DNA from: Caulobacter sp. S45
GTDB taxonomy: Bacteria; Pseudomonadota; Alphaproteobacteria; Caulobacterales; Caulobacteraceae
Direction: 5' to 3'
Assembly: GCF_009765965.1 (NCBI RefSeq)
Contig: NZ_LMUL01000010.1
Span: 193,887 to 233,127 of the forward strand
DNA: 39,241 bases
Part shown: in pieces, positions 7,835 through 15,049 of the stretch
Layout: every line of letters begins with the position of its first letter
Position numbering within the stretch: the stretch's first letter is position 1
The notes under the pieces: model-generated
Told to the model about the DNA's origin: nothing
Database searches by the model: none
The model's input: the letters and a program-made list of their open reading frames with translations, nothing else
Made by a program: the position numbers and the translations under genes

Positions 7835-8755
7835 TCAGACCGTGTGCGTTCGCCTCAGCAGCAGCTTGACGGCCGCCTCCACGATCTGGCCGAGACCGAC
7901 CGGGACGAGACGGCCGTTGGCGCGGGGCCACTCCACGCCGCCCGTCTGCAGGTTGGTCGGCAGTCGGGCCGAGAGCCGCCCGTCCTCGACCTCCGAGGTC
8001 ATGGGCGTGTAGTAGAGGCAATCCTTGAAGAAGAAGTGGGTCACCAGGGATCGGCGCGTGCTCTGCGGATCGACGATGGGCGAACCGCCATGGGCCAGGT
8101 TGGCCGCCCAGACCAGCGCCTCGCCCTTGCGCAGGACGGCGGTCCTGCGCGGCAGGCCGGCTGCATCCAGCCGCTGTTGCAGGGCGGGAATGTAGGTGGT
8201 TCCATAGTCGTCCGGCGTCGGTCGCGGATGGTTCACCCCCGCCGCCTTCATGGTCAGCACCGGCAGCTTATGGCTGCCAGGGTGGTAGGCGAGGGGGCCG
8301 GACGCCTCGGAGATGTCTTCGAGCGCGACCCAGACGCCGCACATGAACCGCTCGGGCAGGCTGTGGAAGTGGATGGTGTCGGCGTGGGTGTGCTGCTGGG
8401 TGCCGACGCGGAAGTTCAGCGTCTGGAACGCGAACGGCGGCCGGCCATAGGCGAGCTGGAGCAGGCGGCGCACCTTGGGCAGGGTGGCGAGCCTGTGCAC
8501 CGCGCGCGAGCGTAGCCAGGCGTCCTGGATACGCCCCACGCCGCGCGCCTCGAAGCTGCTGTCCATCTCCGCGACCACGCGGTCGCACAGCGCCCGGCCC
8601 TCGGCTCCGAGATCGATCCGCGCGAGCCCGTCGCCAGCCAGGTCGCGGCAGAAGGCCCGGGTCTCCCCATCGGCCTCGATCCGGTCGAGGTGCGCTTCCA
8701 GCGCGTGCTCGTCTTCCACCGGCGGACGCTCGGGCCATTTCCTGTTTGCGTTCAA
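7835..8755 (-). CDS. Phytanoyl-CoA dioxygenase (PhyH)-family oxygenase
   Basis: Fe(II)/2-oxoglutarate dioxygenase of about 306 aa. The iron-binding HxD is in QQHTHADTIHFHSLP. The distal His is in WAANLAHGGSPI, and the 2-oxoglutarate Arg is in DPQSTRRSLVTHFF. WVALEDISEASGPLAYHPGSHK is the family's typical DD...GPL...PGSH block (WVALED then GPLAYHPGSHK). The frame extends upstream to 8926 through poor protein sequence. TTG 8755 or GTG 8719 are the likely starts, neither with a good ribosome site, so the start is uncertain. It is divergent from the ArsR regulator across a conspicuous inverted repeat, suggesting ArsR controls it. Substrate unknown. Confidence 0.85.
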   Translation of the reverse strand: MNANRKWPERPPVEDEHALEAHLDRIEADGETRAFCRDLAGDGLARIDLGAEGRALCDRVVAEMDSSFEARGVGRIQDAWLRSRAVHRLATLPKVRRLLQLAYGRPPFAFQTLNFRVGTQQHTHADTIHFHSLPERFMCGVWVALEDISEASGPLAYHPGSHKLPVLTMKAAGVNHPRPTPDDYGTTYIPALQQRLDAAGLPRRTAVLRKGEALVWAANLAHGGSPIVDPQSTRRSLVTHFFFKDCLYYTPMTSEVEDGRLSARLPTNLQTGGVEWPRANGRLVPVGLGQIVEAAVKLLLRRTHTV

Positions 8756-8884
8756 GGGGGCTCGGCCTGGCGACGATTCTCGGAATGGTAGAGCTAACCG
8801 ACTTTGGCTACGGGTCCAAGACGGCGCGGCCGAAATCCCGCCGCCGCTGGAAGCCCAGCCGCCGGGATCTGTTTGACTCTCAGA

Positions 8885-8910
8885 CACGTGTAAGTTATTT
8901 CTTACATGTG
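8885..8910. promoter_or_regulatory. Inverted repeat, probable ArsR operator
   Basis: CACGTGTAAG-TTATTT-CTTACATGTG: 10-bp arms with one mismatch and an AT-rich centre, between the divergent ArsR and dioxygenase genes. It overlaps the proposed GTG start of ArsR. Autoregulation by ArsR is inference from position. Confidence 0.65.
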
Positions 8911-9243
8911 AAACGAAATGCATCACCCCCGCCGGACGGAGACCAACTGCTGGCCATGCTGGCGGCCCTGGCCAATCCGCACCGCCTGCGGGTCGTCGCG
9001 GCCCTGGCCTCGGGCGGGCGCAACTATGTCAGCCAGTTGGCGCGCGAGCTGGGCGTCAGTCGCCCGTTGCTGCATCTGCACCTGCAGAAGCTCCAAGAGG
9101 CGGGCCTGGTCGTAAGCCGGCTCGAACTGTCCCACGACGGCAAGGCCCTCAACTATTTCGAGGTCGTCGCCTTCGACGTCGCGCTCACTCCGGCCGCCAT
9201 CGCCGAGGCGACCAAGTCATTGACCGTCAAATCCGACAAATAG
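8908..9243 (+). CDS. ArsR-family winged-helix regulator
   Basis: Transcription repressor of about 111 aa. LLAMLAALANPHRLRVVAAL is the typical ArsR first helix. SQLARELGVSRPLLHLHLQK is the recognition helix, and AGLVVSRLELSHDGKALNYF is the wing. There is no Cys pair for arsenic or metal binding, so another signal is likely. GTG 8908 sits at the edge of the inverted repeat, which would make the message nearly leaderless; ATG 8956 would remove part of the first helix. It heads a co-directional run with two membrane-protein genes (gaps of 11 and 45 bp). Confidence 0.85.
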   Translation: MKRNASPPPDGDQLLAMLAALANPHRLRVVAALASGGRNYVSQLARELGVSRPLLHLHLQKLQEAGLVVSRLELSHDGKALNYFEVVAFDVALTPAAIAEATKSLTVKSDK

Positions 9244-9254
9244 AGGAGCCCCCG

Positions 9255-9512
9255 ATGTCCGAACATCTGTATCTCATCAGCATATGCCTCCCGCTGGGGA
9301 CCATCCTGCTGGTCTTCGCGATGCGATCCCTATCGGCCGTCCGCCAGGCTCAGGCGCGCCTGGCCAACGACGGCGCCTACCGCCAGCTGGCGGAAAAGGC
9401 GGCCGACGCCCAGGCCGAGACGGCCACGGCCCTCGCCGCCATCCAGACCGCGCTCGCCGACGTCCGCACCCGCCTGGCCGCCGTCGAGAAGGTGCTCAAG
9501 GACGTCGAATAA
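9255..9512 (+). CDS. Small membrane-anchored coiled-coil protein
   Basis: Protein of 85 aa with one N-terminal membrane helix (ISICLPLGTILLVFAMRSL). An alanine-rich amphipathic helix then runs to the end (AEKAADAQAETATALAAIQT and on to VEKVLKDVE), probably a coiled coil in the cytosol. It is preceded by GAGGAG and lies 11 bp after the ArsR gene, so it is surely in the same operon. Function unknown; pairing with the next multi-pass membrane protein suggests a small membrane complex under ArsR control (inference). Confidence 0.8.
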   Translation: MSEHLYLISICLPLGTILLVFAMRSLSAVRQAQARLANDGAYRQLAEKAADAQAETATALAAIQTALADVRTRLAAVEKVLKDVE

Positions 9513-9557
9513 GTAGCCGACACCTCGAAATCGATCGGACGGGAAGGAACCGCCGCC

Positions 9558-9959
9558 ATGGCCCAGATCTCTTTGTTGCGCCTCTACGCGTTGAGGGCCG
9601 GTTATCTGCTCCTAGTCGTAGGTCTCGGCCTGACGATCTGGCCGGGCATGATCCACCATGAGAGACCCTGGACCCTGATGCAGGGCGTCGTCCGCTGCAT
9701 GTTGGCGGCGATGTCGGCCCTGGCGCTGCTGGGGCTGCGCTATCCGATCCAGATGCTGCCCCTGCTGTTCTTCGAGCTGGCCTGGAAGTCGATCTGGCTG
9801 ATCGTGGTCGCCTATCCCCTGTGGTCCGCCCATCGGATGGACCCGGACACCTTGGAAACCGCCTACGAATGCTTGATCGCCGTGGTCTTCGTCATCGTCA
9901 TTCCCTGGCCCTATGTGGTCGCGCACTACCTGACCGCGCCCGGCGACCGGTGGCGCTGA
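9558..9959 (+). CDS. Four-helix integral membrane protein
   Basis: Protein of 133 aa with about four membrane helices (LRAGYLLLVVGLGLTIWPG, VVRCMLAAMSALALLGL, IQMLPLLFFELAWKSIWLI and CLIAVVFVIVIPWPYVV). Conserved-looking features are the polar DPDTLETAYECL loop and the Trp/Pro-rich LPLLFFELAWKSIW segment. Similar small membrane proteins occur widely in proteobacteria without a known role (recollection). A clear GGAAGGA ribosome site precedes ATG 9558. Third gene of the ArsR run. Confidence 0.8.
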   Translation: MAQISLLRLYALRAGYLLLVVGLGLTIWPGMIHHERPWTLMQGVVRCMLAAMSALALLGLRYPIQMLPLLFFELAWKSIWLIVVAYPLWSAHRMDPDTLETAYECLIAVVFVIVIPWPYVVAHYLTAPGDRWR

Positions 9960-9985
9960 GCGGCGTCACGGACGCGATCGACCCC

Positions 9986-10495
9986 TTATGGCGAACGGGG
10001 AATGACGCACATACGGTATTCGGCGAGCAGGGCCTGCGCCTCCTCCCGTTCCGCCTCCGAAATACACGTCCCGCCAAGCGCTGCGGCCAGGCATCTCACG
10101 GCCTGTTCCGCGGACGCGCGAACGCCGACGCCCTTGCGATAGCACTTGGCCATCTCGAGGAAGGCGCCGTCGTCACCCTGGGCGGTCGCTCTCTCGAACC
10201 AGCGGAACATCGCCCGGTTGTCGCCGCGTTCCCTGTATAGGATCGCTATGTTATTGGCCGCGCCCATATAATGGTTCCGCCAAGCGGTTCTGTAGCAGCG
10301 CATCGCCTGTTGCTTGTCGATATCCACGCCTCGGCCCAGGTCGTAAGCCAGCCCGAGTTGAAACCAGCAAACCGGATCGCCCAGGGCCGAACCCCGCCGG
10401 GCCAGCTCCAGCATCCGGCCGAAATCCCCGACGTCCTCCGCCTCCGAAGCCAGCCGCCACAGCATCTCGGTCTCGACCATGGCCTCGTATCGCAT
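9986..10495 (-). CDS. Sel1-like repeat protein
   Basis: Protein of 169 aa with several Sel1 (TPR-like) repeats, including WFQLGLAYDLGRGVDIDKQQ, then AANNIAILYRERGDNRAMFR, then AFLEMAKCYRKGVGVRASAE. Each shows the A..LG..Y..G.GV pattern. Such repeats form helical solenoids for protein contacts. No signal peptide is visible, so it is probably cytosolic. ATG 10480 is an alternative start with GAGG upstream. Partner unknown. It lies downstream of the hydrolase gene on the same strand. Confidence 0.8.
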   Translation of the reverse strand: MRYEAMVETEMLWRLASEAEDVGDFGRMLELARRGSALGDPVCWFQLGLAYDLGRGVDIDKQQAMRCYRTAWRNHYMGAANNIAILYRERGDNRAMFRWFERATAQGDDGAFLEMAKCYRKGVGVRASAEQAVRCLAAALGGTCISEAEREEAQALLAEYRMCVIPRSP

Positions 10496-10524
10496 GTGAG
10501 CAGCGGGCTTGCGGGGCGGTTAGT

Positions 10525-11559
10525 TTATCTAGCTGCCGGCGACATCTGGTGCGCAATCACTTCCCTGATGGCGCTGATCACAGCGTCTGGGCGGTCGCTC
10601 TGTATAAAATGGCCGGAGTCGGGCACGACAATGGACTTGCCGATGCTGGAACGTGATGCAAGCTGATCATGGCCTGTCTTCCAGAGGTTGGTTTTCAGTT
10701 TTTGATCGGCTTCCGTCTCTCCACTCTCGATGGGTGGCGGATTTCCCGCCGTTAAAACAATCATCGGCAAATTACCAAAAGATCGCTTTGAGCGGTCCTC
10801 TTCCTTTCCGTCTTCGCTTCTGAAAGGTGAGAGTGAATGGTTATTTTTAAATTCTGATATCTCGGCACGAAATTTAAAGGGTTTTGTATACGAATACCCC
10901 AAATATTCCTTTTCTATAACTGAGCGACCAGGCGCAAAATGCCAAGGGCACGCCGGATTATCCTCCGACAATTTACCTGCTTCGGCAACATGGACGCAAG
11001 TATATAACGAGTTCAAATATTCTTGGTATTCTATTTCTTCGCCTCGTTTTGCCGAATCGCTGGATTCCCAATCTTGATGACCAGAAAACGAGGGGTCGAC
11101 CAGTACCAACCCAGATATATCGGAGGGATATTTATCGGCGTAAAGTGTTGCGTAAAGGCCGCCAATTGAATGTCCCACCAATACGATTGGTTCCTTTATA
11201 TGAGAGGCGATAAGAAGATTGTGCAAGTCGTCCACGACTTTATCGGCCGTAGACGCCTTATGAGACGGTTTGCTGTAACCCTCGCCCGCCCTGTCATATA
11301 CGCATACCTGGGCGATCTGTGAGATGGGGCCAACCACTTTATCCCAGGTTAATATATTGGCGGCTAAGCCTTGTTCAAACACAACCGTTGGCGCTCCTTG
11401 CCCAACACAATTGATGTTCAACTCGCCGCCGCTCGGCAACGATACCAGGTGCTTTAAAACCAGGGCGTCGGTGCTCGCTTCGCCATGAGCTATCGAGCCG
11501 ATTGCCAAGAATAGAAAAGAGGCGAAGACGCAGGAGCGGGCAAGAACGGCTTTTTTCAT
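10525..11559 (-). CDS. Secreted alpha/beta-hydrolase
   Basis: Hydrolase of 344 aa with a signal peptide (MKKAVLARSCVFASFLFLAI, cleavage near AHG). The nucleophile elbow is IVLVGHSIGGLYATLYADKY. An oxyanion-region motif and VCVYDRAGEGYS precede it, and the catalytic His is in VVPDSGHFIQSD. GLVLVDPSFSG follows the fifth strand. The family includes lipases, esterases and haloperoxidases; substrate cannot be read. ATG 11559 has GGGAG upstream. The gene is visibly less GC-rich, with AT-rich codons (AAA, TTT, ATA) unlike its neighbours, suggesting recent transfer. Confidence 0.88.
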   Translation of the reverse strand: MKKAVLARSCVFASFLFLAIGSIAHGEASTDALVLKHLVSLPSGGELNINCVGQGAPTVVFEQGLAANILTWDKVVGPISQIAQVCVYDRAGEGYSKPSHKASTADKVVDDLHNLLIASHIKEPIVLVGHSIGGLYATLYADKYPSDISGLVLVDPSFSGHQDWESSDSAKRGEEIEYQEYLNSLYTCVHVAEAGKLSEDNPACPWHFAPGRSVIEKEYLGYSYTKPFKFRAEISEFKNNHSLSPFRSEDGKEEDRSKRSFGNLPMIVLTAGNPPPIESGETEADQKLKTNLWKTGHDQLASRSSIGKSIVVPDSGHFIQSDRPDAVISAIREVIAHQMSPAAR

Positions 11560-11658
11560 CAGCTCCCTCAGTAGCGGCTTCGTGAGCGGTACGACACAAC
11601 GCCTTCGCAATGAATGCTGAATCGCCCCCAAGGCCACAATCTCCATGTCTCAATTGGC

Positions 11659-12216
11659 TCATAAGCGCCCCGCCCGCCCCTGCCGCGCCACCACACCCCC
11701 GTCCGGCACGCACGCCGACGCCGGTTCCGCGCGCGGATCTGGGCAGGCGGCGAGCACGCCCTGGCCGATGGCGTAGGCCCGGCCGTCGGCGCCCAGCAGG
11801 GGCGTCATCAGCAGGGCGCCGCCTTGCAGGGACTTGGCGTCGCCCATGGCGCTCAGCTCCAGATCGACGGCCCGGTCGAGCTTGGCGTCGTAGCTCCCGT
11901 CCGCCGAAAGACAGGTCCGCATCCGCGCCGTCACCATCGCCGCGGCGACCTTGCTGTCATAGGCGGAGACGTCGAACCCCGTATTCTCCGAGCGCGCAAG
12001 CATCGCCTGCAAGGATTTCAGTGTGAAGGGGGTGTCCTTGAGGTGATCGCCGGTGTCGCGCAAGCCCACCACCAGGCCATAGCCGACCAGCTTGCGGGTG
12101 CGGCAGGCCATGACCCCGTCGGTCCGGGCCGGCGTCTGCGCCAGGGCTTGGGCCGCGCCCAGCGACAGGATCAGGCCGAGGCATAGGGGGAGCCGTGCGC
12201 TCAAGACCCGCTCCAT
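11659..12216 (-). CDS. FlgI-like N-terminal domain, orphan half-length protein
   Basis: Exported protein of 185 aa. After a signal peptide (LCLGLILSLGAAQALAQTPA) it carries blocks typical of the flagellar P-ring protein FlgI: KLVGYGLVVGLRDTGDHLKD, PFTLKSLQAML, AAAMVTARM, LSAMGDAKSLQGGALLMTPL and GADGRAYAIGQG. FlgI is about 370 aa; here the second half is replaced by a short Cys-containing tail. FlgI's usual neighbours (flgH, flgJ) are absent. It could be a degraded paralogue or a repurposed periplasmic ring-like domain. A Cys pair (MACRTRK and RTCLSADG) is not usual in FlgI. ATG 12216 is chosen; TTG 12225 is possible. Confidence 0.75.
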   Translation of the reverse strand: MERVLSARLPLCLGLILSLGAAQALAQTPARTDGVMACRTRKLVGYGLVVGLRDTGDHLKDTPFTLKSLQAMLARSENTGFDVSAYDSKVAAAMVTARMRTCLSADGSYDAKLDRAVDLELSAMGDAKSLQGGALLMTPLLGADGRAYAIGQGVLAACPDPRAEPASACVPDGGVVARQGRAGRL

Positions 12217-12301
12217 TGCGGCCAAGACGCCGGTCGCGCCAGGATAGTCCAGCCCGGATCGGCCCGGAAGCCGTCCCGCCGGCGTCCGCCAGGACGGGCG
12301 C

Positions 12302-12643
12302 CTACCGATCTTCCTCGAACAGCAACAGGGTCACGCGCGGGGACAGGGCGCGGGGGATGTGCTTGTCGTGGTCGCCGAACGGGATGATGAACGCGTCGCC
12401 GGCGCAGTACTGGACCACCTCCTTCTCGAAGCGCATCTCCAGCGTGCCTTCGATCACGAAGCCGGCCTGTCCCTTGACGCACCATTCCGGGTGCATCAGC
12501 TCGGGGGTGATCTCCATCAGCCGCACATGCTTGCCGGCGGCGGCGACCTGTTTGGAACGTGCGCCGGGTCCGCCGCCGGTCCAGCCCAGCTCGGTAAACC
12601 GGATCCGCCGCCCCGGCGGCTCGCGGCTCTTGTCGGTCATCAT
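12302..12643 (-). CDS. Cupin-domain protein
   Basis: Small cupin of 113 aa. The core runs from about 45 to 105, with HPEWCVKGQAGFVIEGTLEM as motif 1. The expected His pair is partly replaced, with only one His and a Cys visible. AGDAFIIPFGDHDKH is motif 2. Metal binding is therefore uncertain. Tandem ATGs open the gene. Its upstream region contains AT-rich DNA with a weak TAAG/CTTA inverted repeat. Function unknown; small cupins often bind sugars or act as isomerases. Confidence 0.8.
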   Translation of the reverse strand: MMTDKSREPPGRRIRFTELGWTGGGPGARSKQVAAAGKHVRLMEITPELMHPEWCVKGQAGFVIEGTLEMRFEKEVVQYCAGDAFIIPFGDHDKHIPRALSPRVTLLLFEEDR

Positions 12644-12788
12644 CGGGTCACCCCACGAATCGCCAATCTATGCGCGTATAAGTCAATTTTCTTACATTAT
12701 TACTACATTGAGTTGTGTGTCGACCTGGAATTGCGCTCTTGCCGCGAGGCGCGAGTCGGTCAACCGTGAGGCGACTCGAAGGTGGACC

Positions 12789-13280
12789 ATGCAGACCGAT
12801 CCGAAAGTCTATCGCCGCAGCTGGCGTTCCCAGGCCCAGGTCCTGACCATGGGATTGGGTCTGATCCTCTTGATGAGCTTCAGGTTCCACATGATCGCCC
12901 ACGGCCGGTTGACTGGCTGGGCCTATCTCCAGGGCGCGGTGATCTTCGCCCTGGTCTTCTACGAGATGATCTTCCTGCTCCATCGTCCGACCCTGAAGCT
13001 GGATGCGGAGGGGGTTCATCTTCAGGCGCTGCAATATGGCTGGACCTATCGCTGGCGTGACATCCAGGGCGTGGAGGAGTTCCAGCACACCTCGCCCTCC
13101 ACCGCGCTCAGCCTGGGCCTGCGCGTTCGACCGGAGGTGGCGCCCCAGCACCGGCTGGGCGAGGCGATCTGGCGGGCGGTCTACGGCTACCAGGCGGTGA
13201 TCGGCGACGGCTGGGACGTGCCGCTGGCCCAACTGCGCGAGAGCATGGAGCGGTTCCGCCAGGGCGGCGTCGCGGGCTAG
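12789..13280 (+). CDS. Two-pass membrane protein with PH-like cytosolic domain
   Basis: Protein of 163 aa. It has two membrane helices near 18-35 and 50-70 (VLTMGLGLILLMSF and AYLQGAVIFALVFYEMIFLL). A soluble part follows, starting LKLDAEGVHLQALQYGWTYR, then WRDIQGVEEF. That strand order and the WxxI are typical of bacterial PH-like domains behind a two-helix anchor. Role unknown. ATG 12789 has GGTGGA upstream. A GC-rich hairpin-like stretch follows at about 13285-13316 and may end transcription. Confidence 0.75.
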   Translation: MQTDPKVYRRSWRSQAQVLTMGLGLILLMSFRFHMIAHGRLTGWAYLQGAVIFALVFYEMIFLLHRPTLKLDAEGVHLQALQYGWTYRWRDIQGVEEFQHTSPSTALSLGLRVRPEVAPQHRLGEAIWRAVYGYQAVIGDGWDVPLAQLRESMERFRQGGVAG

Positions 13281-13420
13281 GCGCGGGGAGGGCGCAGGCC
13301 CTCGCAACCTCCCCGTGAAAATCAGGTTGCACGGCTTTCGTCATGCTGTTCTGCTGCGCTGACGACGCCTCGCGCAGGACGAGGTTTCGGGGCGTTTCGC
13401 CGGGCCTAGGGGAGGTTGCT

Positions 13421-13813
13421 GTGCAGGACTATATCGAGAATTTTAAGCGCGTGCTCAACAAGTATGCCGTTTTCACGGGCGTCGCGAGCCGGGGGGAGTT
13501 CTGGAAATTCTTTCTGGTGAATATTATTATTATTGTAATCGCCGAAATTCCGATCTTTATTTTCAAACACTCTTTCATTTCATGGATTTTTGTACTCGCG
13601 CTTGTTGCTTATGGGCTTGCAACGCTTGTGCCGCACTATGCAGTGATGGTGCGTCGACTGCACGACACCGGCCGGTCGGGCTGGTGGATACTGATCTGCT
13701 TCGTCCCCTTCGTCGGCTGGATCATCCTGTGGGTCCTGCTGGCGTTGCAGAGCGCGGTCGGCCCCAACAAGTACAACACCGGCGCGGGCGCCATTCCGGT
13801 CAACGTATTCTAG
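13421..13813 (+). CDS. DUF805 family inner-membrane protein
   Basis: Protein of 130 aa with the DUF805 pattern: a start like NFKRVLNKYAVFTGVASRGE, then FWKFFLVNIIIIVIAEIPIF, then YAVMVRRLHDTGRSGWW and a final membrane pair with LLALQSAVGPNKY. The RLHDTGRSGWW and GPNKY blocks are diagnostic of the family. Function unknown; the family is widespread in bacterial inner membranes. GTG 13421 is chosen because GGGGAGG lies just upstream and the protein then starts at the family's usual point. The first part uses AT-rich codons unlike its surroundings. Confidence 0.88.
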   Translation: MQDYIENFKRVLNKYAVFTGVASRGEFWKFFLVNIIIIVIAEIPIFIFKHSFISWIFVLALVAYGLATLVPHYAVMVRRLHDTGRSGWWILICFVPFVGWIILWVLLALQSAVGPNKYNTGAGAIPVNVF

Positions 13814-13822
13814 ACCCGGCGC

Positions 13823-13845
13823 GGGGGCGGCTTCGGCCGTCCCCG
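13823..13845 (+). terminator. GC hairpin after DUF805 gene
   Basis: GGGGCGGC-TTCG-GCCGTCCCC, a stem with one mismatch closed by a UUCG-type tetraloop, 10 bp after the stop. There is no T-run, so it may stabilise the 3' end rather than terminate. Confidence 0.4.
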
Positions 13846-13850
13846 ACCTT

Positions 13851-13993
13851 GTGCGTGCTTCGAGACGCGGCTCACGCCGCGCCTCAGCATGACGAAATTT
13901 AGTGAATTCTACAAACATACGTCATGCTGAGGAGCCCCAAAGGGGCGTCTCGAAGCACGCAGGCGCTTGCCCGTGCCGTCTCGAAGCACGCAC
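13851..13993 (-). repeat. Composite palindromic element D plus half unit
   Basis: Two family-1 hairpin units face each other (13851-13896 and 13919-13962) across a 22-bp AT-rich spacer unlike that of A-C. An extra half unit (GTCTCGAAGCACGCA, 13979-13993) lies directly at the end of the next gene. The orientation equals element A. The long outer ends seen in A-C are absent. Confidence 0.8.
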
Positions 13994-13994
13994 C

Positions 13995-14201
13995 TCATCC
14001 GCCGCGCTCTCCAGCATCCTCATCGGCGTCCTCGCCGCGCCGTCCCCGCGCAAACCGCCGCCCCAGGCGGGCCAGCACCGGCTCCAGCGCCGGGTCGAGC
14101 AGGCCGTCCTGCGCCCGCAGGCTGTCTGCGGCGATGCGCAGTTCGGCGTCGGCCCGGTCCATCTCGGCCAACAGGCGCGCCATCCGTGCGTCGGGGCTCA
14201 T
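13995..14201 (-). CDS. Small phage-region protein, unknown
   Basis: Protein of 68 aa, helical and charged (MARLLAEMDRADAELRIAAD, then ALEPVLARLGRRFARGRRGE), ending in an acidic tail. I do not recognise it. Its ATG overlaps the stop of the upstream gene (ATGA), so the two are co-translated. It is read from the operator-bearing promoter at 14564-14592. Its 3' end abuts a hairpin half unit. A small regulator or DNA-associated protein is possible; no evidence decides. Confidence 0.6.
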   Translation of the reverse strand: MSPDARMARLLAEMDRADAELRIAADSLRAQDGLLDPALEPVLARLGRRFARGRRGEDADEDAGERGG

Positions 14202-14539
14202 CGCCCAGCCTCCGCGTCCATCGCCGCCAGCTCCACGGCGATCTCGCGCGCCCATTCCTCGCCGCTCAGCAGCCTGAGCCCGATGCGCGCCTGGGCCCGG
14301 CGCAGCGCCGTCGTTCGCCGCTCCCGCTCCGCCCGCTCGCGCGCCGCCGCCTCCGCGCGCGCCGCCGCCGGTCGGCCCAGCCGCGCCAGCATCAGCCCGG
14401 CCCCCTTGCGGCCCGCCGCCGAGCGCATGTCGAAGATCGCCGCCGTCCCACTCGCCCCGCCCAGCACCCGCGCCGCGACCGGCGGGAGCGGACACGTCGT
14501 TGGATGGATCGGCGCCTCGCCGCCCGCGTCATAGGCCAT
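14198..14539 (-). CDS. Arg/Ala-rich phage-region protein, unknown
   Basis: Protein of 113 aa. The N-terminal 50 residues contain ARVLGGASGTAAIFDMRSAA. The rest is a long Arg/Ala/Glu helix (AARERAERERRTTALRRAQA) ending EIAVELAAMDAEA, likely a coiled coil. Unknown family. ATG 14539 has GGAGAG upstream and lies 18 bp after the expected transcription start of a promoter whose -10 overlaps a TGTGC-N5-GCACA operator. It is probably repressed by the phage repressor at 16025-16606. It forms a two-gene unit with the next gene. Confidence 0.65.
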   Translation of the reverse strand: MAYDAGGEAPIHPTTCPLPPVAARVLGGASGTAAIFDMRSAAGRKGAGLMLARLGRPAAARAEAAARERAERERRTTALRRAQARIGLRLLSGEEWAREIAVELAAMDAEAGR

Positions 14540-14563
14540 CTGGGTCTCTCCGTCAGTGCGGAG

Positions 14564-14592
14564 AATGTGCGTAACGCACATGGTCGAGTCAA
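14564..14592 (-). promoter_or_regulatory. Promoter with repressor operator O1
   Basis: On the minus strand: TTGACT (14592-14587), a 17-bp spacer, then CACATT (14569-14564). The palindrome TGTGC-GTAAC-GCACA (14566-14580) covers the -10 and the spacer. The geometry is the same as the promoter at 16653-16681. It drives the 14539-13995 gene pair. Confidence 0.65.
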
Positions 14593-14599
14593 TTCATAA

Positions 14600-14614
14600 T
14601 GTGCAAATAGCACA
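14600..14614. promoter_or_regulatory. Repressor operator O2
   Basis: TGTGC-AAATA-GCACA, 34 bp from O1 centre to centre and upstream of the -35 of the 14564 promoter. It lies between the divergent genes at 14539 and 14728. A lone half site TTTTGCACAG follows at about 14663. Two CcrM-type GANTC sites (14631 and 14644) lie between them. Confidence 0.65.
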
Positions 14615-14727
14615 ATTCTTAAATCATCGAGATTCGAACGACAGAATCGGTCGCCGGGTCGTTTTGCACAGATTGACCCGGCCCGGCGATCGCGGGATCA
14701 CCCGTTAAGTTTTAGCGGGGGGCGTGT

Positions 14728-14967
14728 GTGAAGGATCCGACCTACTATTGCGTGCGGGCGTTTCGGGGCCGGCGAGACCGGCCGACCGAGGTCTCCGCCC
14801 GCTGGTGCGCCAGCGCGCGCGAGGCGCGGGCCACCGCCCTCAGGCTCGGTCCGGACCACTGCCTGGTGATCGCCTACGCCTTCGAAGGCCGCCCCGAATA
14901 CGGCGTGTTCGGCGAACCCCGCCTGCTGGCCCGGCACGGCGAACTGCCGGGGGAGGGAGGCGCGTGA
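14728..14967 (+). CDS. Small unknown protein
   Basis: Protein of 79 aa from GTG 14728, with GCGGGGGG upstream. It opens KDPTYYCVRAFRGRR and continues with an alternating strand/helix pattern (EARATALRLGPDHCLVIAYA, then GRPEYGVFGEP). It could be a small alpha/beta domain with two buried Cys. No family recognised. It is divergent from the operator-controlled pair at 14539, so O2 may serve both directions. Confidence 0.55.
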   Translation: MKDPTYYCVRAFRGRRDRPTEVSARWCASAREARATALRLGPDHCLVIAYAFEGRPEYGVFGEPRLLARHGELPGEGGA

Positions 14968-15049
14968 AAGCGACACGTTGCGCTCGCGCGAACCGTCCGC
15001 TTAATCACCCATAGGTCGAGCGGATTGCACGGCCTTTGGGGGACTATCC

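Noticed and set aside
12670-12695. Second copy of the ArsR operator upstream of the cupin at 12302
   Set aside because: The TAAG/CTTA arms are similar, but the centre is 8 bp instead of 6 and the arms are shorter.
14663-14672. Eighth operator (TTTTGCACAG)
   Set aside because: Only one half of the palindrome is present.
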